Positions 40,778 through 47,876 of a DNA stretch of 48,228 nt are shown here, piece by piece. The position numbers and the translations under genes were made by a program. Numbering within the stretch: the first letter of the stretch is position 1; every line of letters begins with the position of its first letter. The notes under the pieces are model-generated. The model made no database searches and had not been told where the DNA came from. It saw nothing but the letters and a program-made list of their open reading frames with translations. The DNA is from a virus: positions 1-48,228 of the IMG/VR virus record IMGVR_UViG_3300006947_000018; one strand, 5' to 3'.

Positions 40778-40931
40778 CGACTTCCATGGACATACTCTGC
40801 TTCGCTACTACATCTTTTGTAGGAGTAACTTCGCCAAGTGCTATTAGTAATTCACTAATGTCTAATGAAACTACAGTTGAACCTTTAGATTGATAGAACT
40901 TTAAATTTTCAATCAGCGTTTTTAATTTCAT
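40758..40931 (-). CDS. Small hypothetical protein, 57 residues
   Basis: The ATG at 40931 overlaps the last codons of the 173-residue gene, filling the gap between two genes. It is helical at both ends (MKLKTLIENLKFYQ; VSLDISELLIALGEV) with a short polar tail. No family recognised; a small two-helix protein such as a toxin-antitoxin or adaptor component is possible, but nothing specific supports that. Confidence 0.5.
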   Translation of the reverse strand: MKLKTLIENLKFYQSKGSTVVSLDISELLIALGEVTPTKDVVAKQSMSMEVDGGQFK

Positions 40932-41430
40932 TACGTTTGATCTTATTAAGTTCTTTAAGTCTAAACCTTAGTTCATCTTTAGTTTTAAATGGACCTTCGT
41001 AACCATATTGAAATAGGGTAGTTGCTTTAGGGCAATAACCATGTTTCCAACCTTTCTCAAAGTTAATAGCATACCAACCTGCGGCATACAACACATCGCT
41101 ATTAGCAGTCTTGCTAAACAGCGGAATATCTCTATTGTATTCAGAGTGATCACTAGCAACCAATTCTGGTGCTGGAAAGGGAATTTCGAATCCTGCGATA
41201 AACATTTTATCTGGGTGTACTACGTGGTCTGCTTCTTTCTTAAATACTTTCGCACCAAAGAACTTTTCAACATCGCGGTCTGAGTAAAACTCTTCCTTAA
41301 TTTCATTAGATAGGTATTCATATGTTCCTTGAACATTTTGATATAAAACACCTACGTTACCTCGTTGCTGATCTATTACTAACCAACTACACTCATCAAC
41401 CTTTTTAATTGTTGCTTTCTTACTCATCAT
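40909..41430 (-). CDS. Hypothetical phage protein, 173 residues
   Basis: Starts MMSKKATIKKVDECSWLVID; either Met may be used. A soluble, mixed fold with a C-terminal basic helix (ELRFRLKELNKIKRNEI). The segment DVLYAAGWYAINFEKGWKHGYCPK is aromatic and may be a small-ligand pocket. Similar proteins seem to occur in T4-like cyanophages, without known function. It overlaps the upstream small gene by 11 bases. Confidence 0.65.
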   Translation of the reverse strand: MMSKKATIKKVDECSWLVIDQQRGNVGVLYQNVQGTYEYLSNEIKEEFYSDRDVEKFFGAKVFKKEADHVVHPDKMFIAGFEIPFPAPELVASDHSEYNRDIPLFSKTANSDVLYAAGWYAINFEKGWKHGYCPKATTLFQYGYEGPFKTKDELRFRLKELNKIKRNEIKNAD

Positions 41431-41602
41431 TATCTCCTTCCTTTATTAACTCTCGTTTTCTTGTTATTTTACCAGTTCTACTATTGGTTGTTGTTGTACA
41501 TTGAAATATTGTTCCGCCCTTATCGGGTGATTCAAATGTAACCAATTTCGATTCTGGTCCGTACTTAATTGCATCCCAAATCTTCCTTATTGCTTCTGAC
41601 AT
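41420..41602 (-). CDS. Hypothetical protein, 60 residues
   Basis: It starts at the ATG 41602 (16-base overlap on the exonuclease stop) in preference to 41659, which lies deep in that gene. The product (MSEAIRKIWDAIKYGPESKL) has an N-terminal helix and a beta-hairpin-like, basic C-terminus with TTTNSRTGKITRKREL. Function unknown. Confidence 0.6.
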   Translation of the reverse strand: MSEAIRKIWDAIKYGPESKLVTFESPDKGGTIFQCTTTTNSRTGKITRKRELIKEGDNDE

Positions 41603-42579
41603 GCGTTTAATATCTCGCCGAACTCTGTTGCGGCATTTGTTAGTTTGGGCATGTTCCATTGATTACAAAACTTCATAAAGAAGATGCCTACATTCTGTAT
41701 CTTTTCTTTCTCTGTTGATTCAACAAACACTTCTTTTACACCTTCTTTAATCTCATCCGGCTGTAGTGTTAAATCAATTAATATCCTATTACGCTCGTAG
41801 TCGTCAATGACTCTATGCTCTTGCTCTTCATGGTCAACCCAACGTTGTAACATAAAGTTATTAAAGTCAAAGCCACCGCGTTCCATATCAGCGAATGCTT
41901 CTTGCATGCCTGTCTTGTTCTTACTGCCCTTCTTCCTAGCACCTGGAAAAGCACTAAAGATGTTATCACTTGTATCACCTCTAACACACTTTTCAAACAG
42001 TAACCATTTAGGATTAGGTATAGGCTTGGGCTCTCGTGTCTTGTTATCAATAGCACGTTTCATTGTTTTCATTTCAAATATGCCATCGTGCCTAACAACT
42101 TGATCAGTTACACCATTGTACTGGCTTATATTCTCGCTAACCAATTGATAAAAGTCGCTGTCTGTACTAATAATCACATGCTCGTCATCTGGGTGCTCTT
42201 GTGTCCACATAGCAATTAAGTCATCTGCTTCTGCCTGTGGGTGTCTTAATACAGTACAATTAGTTTTAGTTTTTAAGTATTCAATAAAATGGTCATATGC
42301 TTCAAAGAATATTTCATCTTCTTCTTGCTGATTAGGTGACCTCTGATCCATCGAAACCTTTCTATTCTTCTTGTAAGGTTCATAGAAGTCTTTACGCCAA
42401 CTTCTACCTTCTAAACAGAATACAACATGATCTCCATCGAACTGTTTCCATGACTTCTTAACACTATTAAACATAATGTGCATTGCCATACCAACTTTCA
42501 TATCAATGTCGCTAGTACGAGCAGTTACATGCTTCGCTCTAAAGAACATGTTCAATGTGTCAACTAAAATATATTTCAT
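41587..42579 (-). CDS. 5'-3' exonuclease/RNase H (T4 Rnh-like, FEN family)
   Basis: This 330-residue protein has MKYILVDTLNMFFR (metal-binding Asp7), FCLEGRSWRKDFYEPYKKNRK (arch region), AEADDLIAMW (metal-binding carboxylates) and ISTDSDFYQLV. These are the flap-endonuclease metal and arch blocks in the right order, and size and context match T4 RNase H, which removes lagging-strand RNA primers. KKGSKNKTG marks a basic helix-hairpin region. It starts as TAATG on the 138-residue gene. Confidence 0.9.
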   Translation of the reverse strand: MKYILVDTLNMFFRAKHVTARTSDIDMKVGMAMHIMFNSVKKSWKQFDGDHVVFCLEGRSWRKDFYEPYKKNRKVSMDQRSPNQQEEDEIFFEAYDHFIEYLKTKTNCTVLRHPQAEADDLIAMWTQEHPDDEHVIISTDSDFYQLVSENISQYNGVTDQVVRHDGIFEMKTMKRAIDNKTREPKPIPNPKWLLFEKCVRGDTSDNIFSAFPGARKKGSKNKTGMQEAFADMERGGFDFNNFMLQRWVDHEEQEHRVIDDYERNRILIDLTLQPDEIKEGVKEVFVESTEKEKIQNVGIFFMKFCNQWNMPKLTNAATEFGEILNACQKQ

Positions 42580-42995
42580 TACTTACCCTTTTTAACTTTT
42601 GCTATATCGTCATCAGTTACTTTAACAACATCAGACGGTGAACGATCACCTTCTAATCCAAAGTCCTGATCTGCATTATCTTGTAGCAGTATTGTTCTAC
42701 ATAAGTCGTTAAACCATGAATTAACTGTGTCCTCGTCGCTGTTTCCTGTATAACCATTGCTTTGCAACATTGTAACAAAATTATCATTAAAGTCAAGCTC
42801 TACAAAGCCTTTTTTAGGATTAATTGGATCAACATCCATTTGTAGTACATTAACATAAGGTTCCTCGTTAATTGTTGCTAGTTCTTTTTCAAGTTCAGCA
42901 CCTTCGAGGTCTCTCTTTGCTATCGCAATCTTCTTGTCTTTTTCACTCTTGAACCATAACCTAGGGTCCATTGTATCTTTCATCTTATTCGCCAT
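42579..42995 (-). CDS. Hypothetical phage protein, 138 residues
   Basis: A charged protein with a basic N-terminal helix (EKDKKIAIAKRDLEG) and an alpha/beta middle, KKGFVELDFNDNFVTMLQ, then a helical, acidic region and a Lys-rich end. I recall similar proteins in cyanophages near the exonuclease gene. Function unknown. It overlaps the zinc protein gene upstream by 11 bases. Confidence 0.65.
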   Translation of the reverse strand: MANKMKDTMDPRLWFKSEKDKKIAIAKRDLEGAELEKELATINEEPYVNVLQMDVDPINPKKGFVELDFNDNFVTMLQSNGYTGNSDEDTVNSWFNDLCRTILLQDNADQDFGLEGDRSPSDVVKVTDDDIAKVKKGK

Positions 42996-43137
42996 TCTCT
43001 TTCTCCTTTAATTCCTTTAACTCTGTAAAGTATGCTAAACTACACTCTGCCCCGCAGAATATTTTTGTTTTATCACCAGTATGATATTTTATTTCTTGTG
43101 GAAATACCATCTTGCTACATGTATGACACTTATACAT
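42985..43137 (-). CDS. Small zinc-ribbon protein, 50 residues
   Basis: The ATG at 43137 overlaps the last codons of the upstream gene; the end overlaps the next start. MYKCHTCSKMVFPQE ... KIFCGAECS gives two Cys pairs (C-x2-C and C-x3-C) spaced as in a small zinc ribbon, followed by a charged helix. The complete ligand set supports a folded, real protein. Transcription or replication accessory functions are typical for such phage proteins. Confidence 0.65.
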   Translation of the reverse strand: MYKCHTCSKMVFPQEIKYHTGDKTKIFCGAECSLAYFTELKELKEKENGE

Positions 43138-43549
43138 CTTCTAATGCTTTAATATCCGTTACAATACATTTATCAATTCTACCAAAAGCATCAACTGTGT
43201 TGACTCTTAAGCCTTTTTGAATTCTTTCAAAATAAGATTGATTTAGTGGATTGCCAAGTATAAAAGCATTTGCCATATTTAAATTCCAACAAAATGATAC
43301 AGTTAGTTCATACTTCTTTCTATCTCTCATTTCGATTACTATTGTGTTATCATCTGTAGAATACGCATCTCTAACTTGCCCTGTAAAAATAATAATAGGC
43401 TCTTCTACTTCTACTATGTTTTCTACTATGTTTATCTCATGCCCGTGATATGTAACGTTGTGGTCCTCTGCTAGAACAAATGCCGTCCATAACGGTAAAC
43501 TGAGTACTATTGCTATTTTAACTATGTTGTCGTATAAAAATCTTTCCAT
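43130..43549 (-). CDS. Hypothetical exported or membrane-anchored protein, 139 residues
   Basis: A signal-anchor-like N-terminus (MERFLYDNIVKIAIVLSLPLWTAFVLA) is followed by a beta-rich domain with alternating strands (IIIFTGQVRDAYSTDDNTIV and so on). It contains two cysteines. It may be a periplasmic or membrane-attached phage factor, of the superinfection-exclusion kind, but no family is recognised. It begins 1 base after the QueE stop. Confidence 0.6.
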   Translation of the reverse strand: MERFLYDNIVKIAIVLSLPLWTAFVLAEDHNVTYHGHEINIVENIVEVEEPIIIFTGQVRDAYSTDDNTIVIEMRDRKKYELTVSFCWNLNMANAFILGNPLNQSYFERIQKGLRVNTVDAFGRIDKCIVTDIKALEDV

Positions 43550-43550
43550 A

Positions 43551-44426
43551 TTATTTTCCTATTGCGTTACCGTAAATGTGTACGTGAACTCTGCTTGTAT
43601 AATTGTAACCTCTTTGGATAGCCTCATCGGCAATGGTTGCCTCTGTTTGTACTAACCCTTCAAATGTACCACCAACGCCCATAATCCATACAGGAAAGTT
43701 ACATCCTGCTTCGCGGAATAGTTTGGTGTTTTCTTCCACTTCTTTCCAACTTGCTTCAGTACCATTAACAACAAATTTCAACTGACCATTGTTTGATGCT
43801 TCTGCGTACTGCCCTATTACTTCTGGCTTGATTGCTTTCTTACTCATCTCTCCAGCAGTTGCCCAAAGTTTAGGACTAAGACTCCAATACCATTCACCTG
43901 GATACTCTTTAATGTATTCTACCATTTCCTGTTCAATTGGCCTAGTGCCGTTAGTTTCAACAGTAACATAGTTAGGCATGTTATTACGTTTCTTAAACTC
44001 TTCCATTATATTAATCATACCAGGCTGTGTCTTCTTAAGCATCGGCTCGCCGCCTGTAAACACCATGTGCACGTTTTGTTGTGTTAGTGGATGTACGAAC
44101 TTACCCTTAGGTAGAAGTGCTGTTAGCTCGTCTACAGCCTCCTCTACTGTACGATCAGTAATAAGATGCTTGTAACGTTTACTCCAAGTGTAACTACTGT
44201 CACACCCTTTATCAAACACAGGCAAGTCCATAACATCTGTTATGTCTGTTAGGTCTAACGTTTCGTATGGTAATACATAAGTGCTAGTATCAGTAGGATC
44301 CTTCTGTCCAAAGCCGTTACATTGAAGATTACATAGGAAAAATCTCATCCACAAACTAGGTATACCAACGTATTGGCCTTCCCCTTGTGCTGAATAAAAT
44401 GTTTCGCTATACTTTAAAGGGTTCAT
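43551..44426 (-). CDS. queE: 7-carboxy-7-deazaguanine synthase (QueE-like radical SAM)
   Basis: This 291-residue protein begins YSETFYSAQGEGQYVGIPS, the QueE N-terminal motif, and has CNLQC (Cys32, Cys36), but the third cluster Cys follows only after a 38-residue insert, at GCDSSYTW (Cys75), where ordinary QueE reads CDTxYTW. FTGGEPM, ETNGT and SLSPKLW complete the family. It makes 7-carboxy-7-deazaguanine from 6-carboxy-tetrahydropterin, a step to preQ0. It starts as TAATG on the FolE stop, so the pathway genes are coupled. Confidence 0.88.
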   Translation of the reverse strand: MNPLKYSETFYSAQGEGQYVGIPSLWMRFFLCNLQCNGFGQKDPTDTSTYVLPYETLDLTDITDVMDLPVFDKGCDSSYTWSKRYKHLITDRTVEEAVDELTALLPKGKFVHPLTQQNVHMVFTGGEPMLKKTQPGMINIMEEFKKRNNMPNYVTVETNGTRPIEQEMVEYIKEYPGEWYWSLSPKLWATAGEMSKKAIKPEVIGQYAEASNNGQLKFVVNGTEASWKEVEENTKLFREAGCNFPVWIMGVGGTFEGLVQTEATIADEAIQRGYNYTSRVHVHIYGNAIGK

Positions 44427-45118
44427 TACTTGTCACATGCAAATTGTTGTTGAAGTTTAATATTATCCATAAATTCTTTCTTTGTACCTGGATCATCTTT
44501 GAACGCACCTTTTAGAACAGTTGTCTGTGTTAGACTGCTATGTGCCTTAACACCTCTATTCTCTACGCACCCATGTGTGGCTTGTATATAAACACCTAAG
44601 TGTTCGGCACCAGTTGCCTTCTGAATCTCTCTAACAATGTCGTTAGCAAGTTCTTCTTGTAGTGTTCCACGCATAGCACACCATTGTGCTATTCTTGTGT
44701 ACTTGCTTAGTCCAATTAGTTTGTCACTAGCAATAATACCAATGTATGCTACACCTCTAACTATCTGATGGTGATGCGAACACATACTTGTAAGTTCGCT
44801 ACGCACAACTAACATGCCTTCATAACGATCGTCGCTATCATTTGGAAATGCTGTTGCGATAGGCATTGCTTCATACCTACCTGCCATTAGTTCGTTAATA
44901 TACATTTTAGCAAGGCGTTTGCCTGTGCCCATGCTGTTAGGATCATTCTCAGTATCAATTACAAGTCCTTGTAATACATCTTCAAACTTAACTGCGAGTT
45001 CGTCAATCAGTTGTTGCTTTTCGCCTTCTTGTATGTGGTCAGATATATTATCGCCTGCCCAAAATCTTTTACCTGCGCCAATTAAACGTTTTTTAATTGT
45101 GTCACTAACTCCCATCAT
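44426..45118 (-). CDS. folE: GTP cyclohydrolase I (FolE)
   Basis: This 230-residue protein has SMCSHHHQIVRGVAYIGI with zinc ligands Cys113 and His116, SKYTRIAQWCAMRGTLQEEL, and ATHGCVENRGV with Cys184, the complete GTP cyclohydrolase I active site. It turns GTP into dihydroneopterin triphosphate, the first step to preQ0 (with QueD and QueE) or folate. Start: AGGAG 4 or 7 bases before two adjacent ATG codons. It is the gene before queE, with a QueD-like gene 2.8 kb away on the same strand. Confidence 0.92.
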   Translation of the reverse strand: MMGVSDTIKKRLIGAGKRFWAGDNISDHIQEGEKQQLIDELAVKFEDVLQGLVIDTENDPNSMGTGKRLAKMYINELMAGRYEAMPIATAFPNDSDDRYEGMLVVRSELTSMCSHHHQIVRGVAYIGIIASDKLIGLSKYTRIAQWCAMRGTLQEELANDIVREIQKATGAEHLGVYIQATHGCVENRGVKAHSSLTQTTVLKGAFKDDPGTKKEFMDNIKLQQQFACDK

Positions 45119-45305
45119 CTAACTCCTTAATTTGTTCTCTTAGTTCTTCTATTTCTCTCTTAAGATTAAGTTTCTCAATCTTCTCATTTGCCAATACGGT
45201 ATCATCTAAATGATGCTCGTAGTCATCTGTTATTTTACTATCTAACTCTCTATGTCTTTCTTCTAAGACTTTAAGATGGTTGGACAGACTTATTGATGTA
45301 CTCAT
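45105..45305 (-). CDS. Small coiled-coil protein, DUF465/YdcH-like
   Basis: A 66-residue helical protein with HLKVLEERHRELDSKI, then an acidic linker, and LKREIEELREQIKEL. The 'L-x-x-E-(H/R)-x-x-L-D-x-x-I ... L-K' arrangement resembles DUF465/YdcH. Function unknown. It overlaps FolE by 14 bases and the upstream gene by 35 bases. Confidence 0.65.
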   Translation of the reverse strand: MSTSISLSNHLKVLEERHRELDSKITDDYEHHLDDTVLANEKIEKLNLKREIEELREQIKELDDGS

Positions 45306-45471
45306 TGTCTTCCCTCAATACACCGTTTTCCCAATTCTCGCAGACATCGTTAGCATAATGTATGCTCTTGTCTTTGACGTTAACTGTACCAAACGGTTCG
45401 TAATTCTTAAATAAGTGTACGACAAATCCGTTGTCTTCCACTACCTCTGCTTTTTTATAAACTTTAGTCAT
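45271..45471 (-). CDS. Hypothetical protein, 66 residues
   Basis: A small beta-rich soluble protein (TKVYKKAEVVEDNGFVVHLF, EPFGTVNVKDKS) with a Tyr/Asn-rich end. No family recognised. It starts 3 bases after the phosphoribosyltransferase stop and overlaps the coiled-coil gene by 35 bases. Confidence 0.6.
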   Translation of the reverse strand: MTKVYKKAEVVEDNGFVVHLFKNYEPFGTVNVKDKSIHYANDVCENWENGVLREDNEYINKSVQPS

Positions 45472-45474
45472 GCG

Positions 45475-45963
45475 TTATCTCCACCACTCTTCATATGGAA
45501 AGACAATCCATCTTTCCTGATCAGGTAAAACATTATTTGCTGTATAACTAACTTTATCAAATTCGCTTGACTCTTTGTCAAATAATGTACAATACTTAAG
45601 GTCGTCATGACGGATAAACATATTGTTGTTATCCTTACTATCAAAGTCATTGATAATGCTGTCAATACCTATTAGTGTTGTACCTGTGTCGTTGATATCA
45701 TCAACAACTAAAACCTTCTTGCCTATGTATTTAGATAAAATGTGTCTAAGAGTGCCGGAATCTTCGATATGCCCGTCTCTTGTTTGCCACCTAAATGCTT
45801 CGAATGGAACTTCAAAGTAATGGCTCAACATAACACCAAATGGATATGCGCCTCTACCGGGGCCTATCACTACATCTGGATGATATGAATCATGGGCCAT
45901 CTCTCTAACGATGTGTCTGCAGTCTCTATTAAGGACGTCCCAAGTGTAATATAATTTGCTCAT
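45475..45963 (-). CDS. Phosphoribosyltransferase-like protein
   Basis: This 162-residue protein has VVIGPGRGAYPFGVML (phosphate loop) and VLVVDDINDTGTTL (residues 84-97), the PRPP-binding signature of type I phosphoribosyltransferases, as in xanthine/hypoxanthine enzymes. It may salvage purines or feed a base-exchange step. The -10 box of its promoter ends only 6 bases before the ATG, so its mRNA should be leaderless or nearly so; there is no room for a ribosome binding site. Confidence 0.85.
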   Translation of the reverse strand: MSKLYYTWDVLNRDCRHIVREMAHDSYHPDVVIGPGRGAYPFGVMLSHYFEVPFEAFRWQTRDGHIEDSGTLRHILSKYIGKKVLVVDDINDTGTTLIGIDSIINDFDSKDNNNMFIRHDDLKYCTLFDKESSEFDKVSYTANNVLPDQERWIVFPYEEWWR

Positions 45964-45969
45964 GTGTGT

Positions 45970-45998
45970 ATTATACCATATTTTATGGCAGATGTCAA
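45970..45998 (-). promoter_or_regulatory. Sigma-70-type promoter giving a near-leaderless message
   Basis: - strand TTGACA (45998-45993), 17-base spacer, TATAAT (45975-45970), followed by ACACAC and directly the ATG (45963). The -35 box lies within the last codons of the 180-residue gene. Confidence 0.8.
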
Positions 45999-46537
45999 TC
46001 GGAATCTAATAAAACTATCTCATTATTGTCAAAATGTTCTAAATCCAATAGAGCCATGTTGTCGTTGACATTGCGTTTTGTCATTTCTAAAAACATTTCG
46101 ATCTCATTCGCAAATGCTTTATCTAGTATAGGGTTCAGTGATTCTGCTTCCCCAATTTTACCTGTAATAAGCTCACAGGCATTCTTAAGTGATATTGTAA
46201 GACCTTCTACAAGCATTGCGTCAAACCCTTTCAATCGTTTATTAACAAATATAGAACGGTTCAGCATACGCATATAACACTCTGCTGATATCTCTTGTAT
46301 TTTGATTTCAACTCTACACTCTGCGAAAGTTAAATTCTTAAATGTTAAAATGTGATATGGGTCAAATTCAGTGTACTTACAAAAGAACTGAATACAGTCA
46401 ATGATGTCCTCTTCATTAACAGGATAGATGTTTTGAATTTCTTCTAAGTCATACCCTGCTCCAATAGACTTGCATACTCCCATCATAGGAACAGCATGTC
46501 TTTCTGTTACATAAATCCCACGTCTTTTACTGATCAT
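45995..46537 (-). CDS. Hypothetical protein, 180 residues
   Basis: A mostly helical acidic protein. The N-terminal part SIGAGYDLEEIQNIYPVNEEDIIDCIQF looks like a small helix-turn-helix of the DUF433/antitoxin kind ('GxxLEEIxxxYP...'), though this match is only by eye. The C-terminus is helical. It overlaps GalE's stop by 4 bases. Confidence 0.6.
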   Translation of the reverse strand: MISKRRGIYVTERHAVPMMGVCKSIGAGYDLEEIQNIYPVNEEDIIDCIQFFCKYTEFDPYHILTFKNLTFAECRVEIKIQEISAECYMRMLNRSIFVNKRLKGFDAMLVEGLTISLKNACELITGKIGEAESLNPILDKAFANEIEMFLEMTKRNVNDNMALLDLEHFDNNEIVLLDSD

Positions 46538-47523
46538 TTATTTTTAATTGCCTTTGATTTATTATCCAACCAATTCTTTGAATGTTCAAACATTTCGTCT
46601 AAACTAAATTGTGGTTTCCAATTAAGTAATTCATTTGCCTTAGTAGTATCGGCACACAAATAGGATGGGTCGCCTGCTCTTCTCGGACCAACCACATATT
46701 CTAATTGCTTACCTGTAACTTTTTCGACCGAGGAGATTAGGTCATGGATACTAAATCCAACACCAGAGCCTAAGTTAAATATACCACTCTTGCCACCGTT
46801 ATTAAGATACTCTACTGCTTTTAGTTTAGCATCAGCAATATCTTGTATATGACAATAGTCTCTAATACATGTTCCGTCTTTAGTATCGTAGTCACTACCA
46901 CAAATATTAAATATCTTACCATTCATAGCACAATCAATTAAGATTGGCATAACATGGCTAGCCGGTTCTTGTGTATATCCGTTAGTTGCTAAAGGATCAG
47001 CACCAGCGGCATTAAAATACCTAGTGCTAACATAGTTTAAACCATATGCTTTATTATAGTCTTCAAGCATTAGTTCAGTCATGTACTTACTCATAGCATA
47101 CGGACTCATTGGATTTGGTGTCAAATCCTCTTTAAATGGTTCTTGTGTATCTCTTTCACCGTATACACTACTTGAACCACTAAAGATAAAGTTCTGTACG
47201 TCATGTTGTACACACATATCTAACAATGCCTGTGTTCCAGACACATTGTTTCTATAATACTTACCTGGGTTATCAATACTGTCAGGTACAACATGACTGG
47301 CCGCTAAATGTACAACCGTTTTAGGTTTAAACATTTCTAATATGCCTGCTGTTGATTGTTTAGCAAAATCATGTGGGAATGATGTGAAGTCTTTCGACGC
47401 CCACTTCCTATTACCATTGTCAATAACTATGACTTCATAGTTTGCCTTGGCAAATGTTTTGCTTACCTGTGTTCCTATAAACCCGGAACCACCTGTGATA
47501 ACAACTGTTTCTTTATCACTCAT
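46534..47523 (-). CDS. galE: UDP-glucose 4-epimerase-like (GalE), extended SDR
   Basis: This 329-residue protein has ITGGSGFIG (residues 9-17), FSGSSSVYG (Ser/catalytic strand), the YAMSK pair Tyr142/Lys146, RYFNAAGA, and NLGSGVGFS. The order is that of GalE, which swaps UDP-glucose and UDP-galactose (and may use N-acetyl forms). It would supply a donor sugar for the putative glycosyltransferases. The start is ATGAGTGAT with AGGAGAAG upstream. Confidence 0.88.
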   Translation of the reverse strand: MSDKETVVITGGSGFIGTQVSKTFAKANYEVIVIDNGNRKWASKDFTSFPHDFAKQSTAGILEMFKPKTVVHLAASHVVPDSIDNPGKYYRNNVSGTQALLDMCVQHDVQNFIFSGSSSVYGERDTQEPFKEDLTPNPMSPYAMSKYMTELMLEDYNKAYGLNYVSTRYFNAAGADPLATNGYTQEPASHVMPILIDCAMNGKIFNICGSDYDTKDGTCIRDYCHIQDIADAKLKAVEYLNNGGKSGIFNLGSGVGFSIHDLISSVEKVTGKQLEYVVGPRRAGDPSYLCADTTKANELLNWKPQFSLDEMFEHSKNWLDNKSKAIKNK

Positions 47524-47683
47524 CTTCTTCTCCTTTGTCTTCGTCTGTAAACAGACCGCCCCTATCTTCTACTTCGTCGATAGTGTCACTTAATCCTTGA
47601 GCAGGTTGTGACTTGGTCGGCTGAATTACAGTCTCTTTGTCACCTCTCTTTTGTATGAAAGGTATACGTTTTATATTAGGCAC
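47516..47683 (-). CDS. Small hypothetical protein, 55 residues, GTG start
   Basis: The GTG at 47683 overlaps the stop of the histone-like gene by 8 bases. The product has a basic N-terminus (VPNIKRIPFIQKRGDKE) and an acidic C-terminus ending in DRGGLFTDEDKGEEDE, with the galE start overlapping its stop. It is probably disordered; no family recognised. Overlaps at both ends support a real gene. Confidence 0.5.
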   Translation of the reverse strand: MPNIKRIPFIQKRGDKETVIQPTKSQPAQGLSDTIDEVEDRGGLFTDEDKGEEDE

Positions 47684-47858
47684 TATTTTTTGCTTCTTGG
47701 ATTTCGTTTCTTCTAGTTTTACATAGTTTAGTGATTTCCATTAATGCCTTTCTTGCTCTTGTGGCTGAGGCTTTGATACCTGTGCCTTCTTTAAACTTCT
47801 CGTTCTCGTTTACATATTCTTCGAATAATGCTTTTAATTTAATATGTGCTTCTGTCAT
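47676..47858 (-). CDS. Small basic helical protein, histone H1/Hc1-like
   Basis: This 60-residue protein (MTEAHIKLKALFEEY, then EKFKEGTGIKASATRARKAL and a CKTRRNEIQEAKNS tail) matches a small family seen in T4-like cyanophages and annotated as histone- or Hc1-like; it may bind DNA. It is basic with two helices. AGGAGAAA precedes the ATG. Confidence 0.65.
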   Translation of the reverse strand: MTEAHIKLKALFEEYVNENEKFKEGTGIKASATRARKALMEITKLCKTRRNEIQEAKNSA

Positions 47859-47876
47859 GATTTTCTCCTTATGTGT

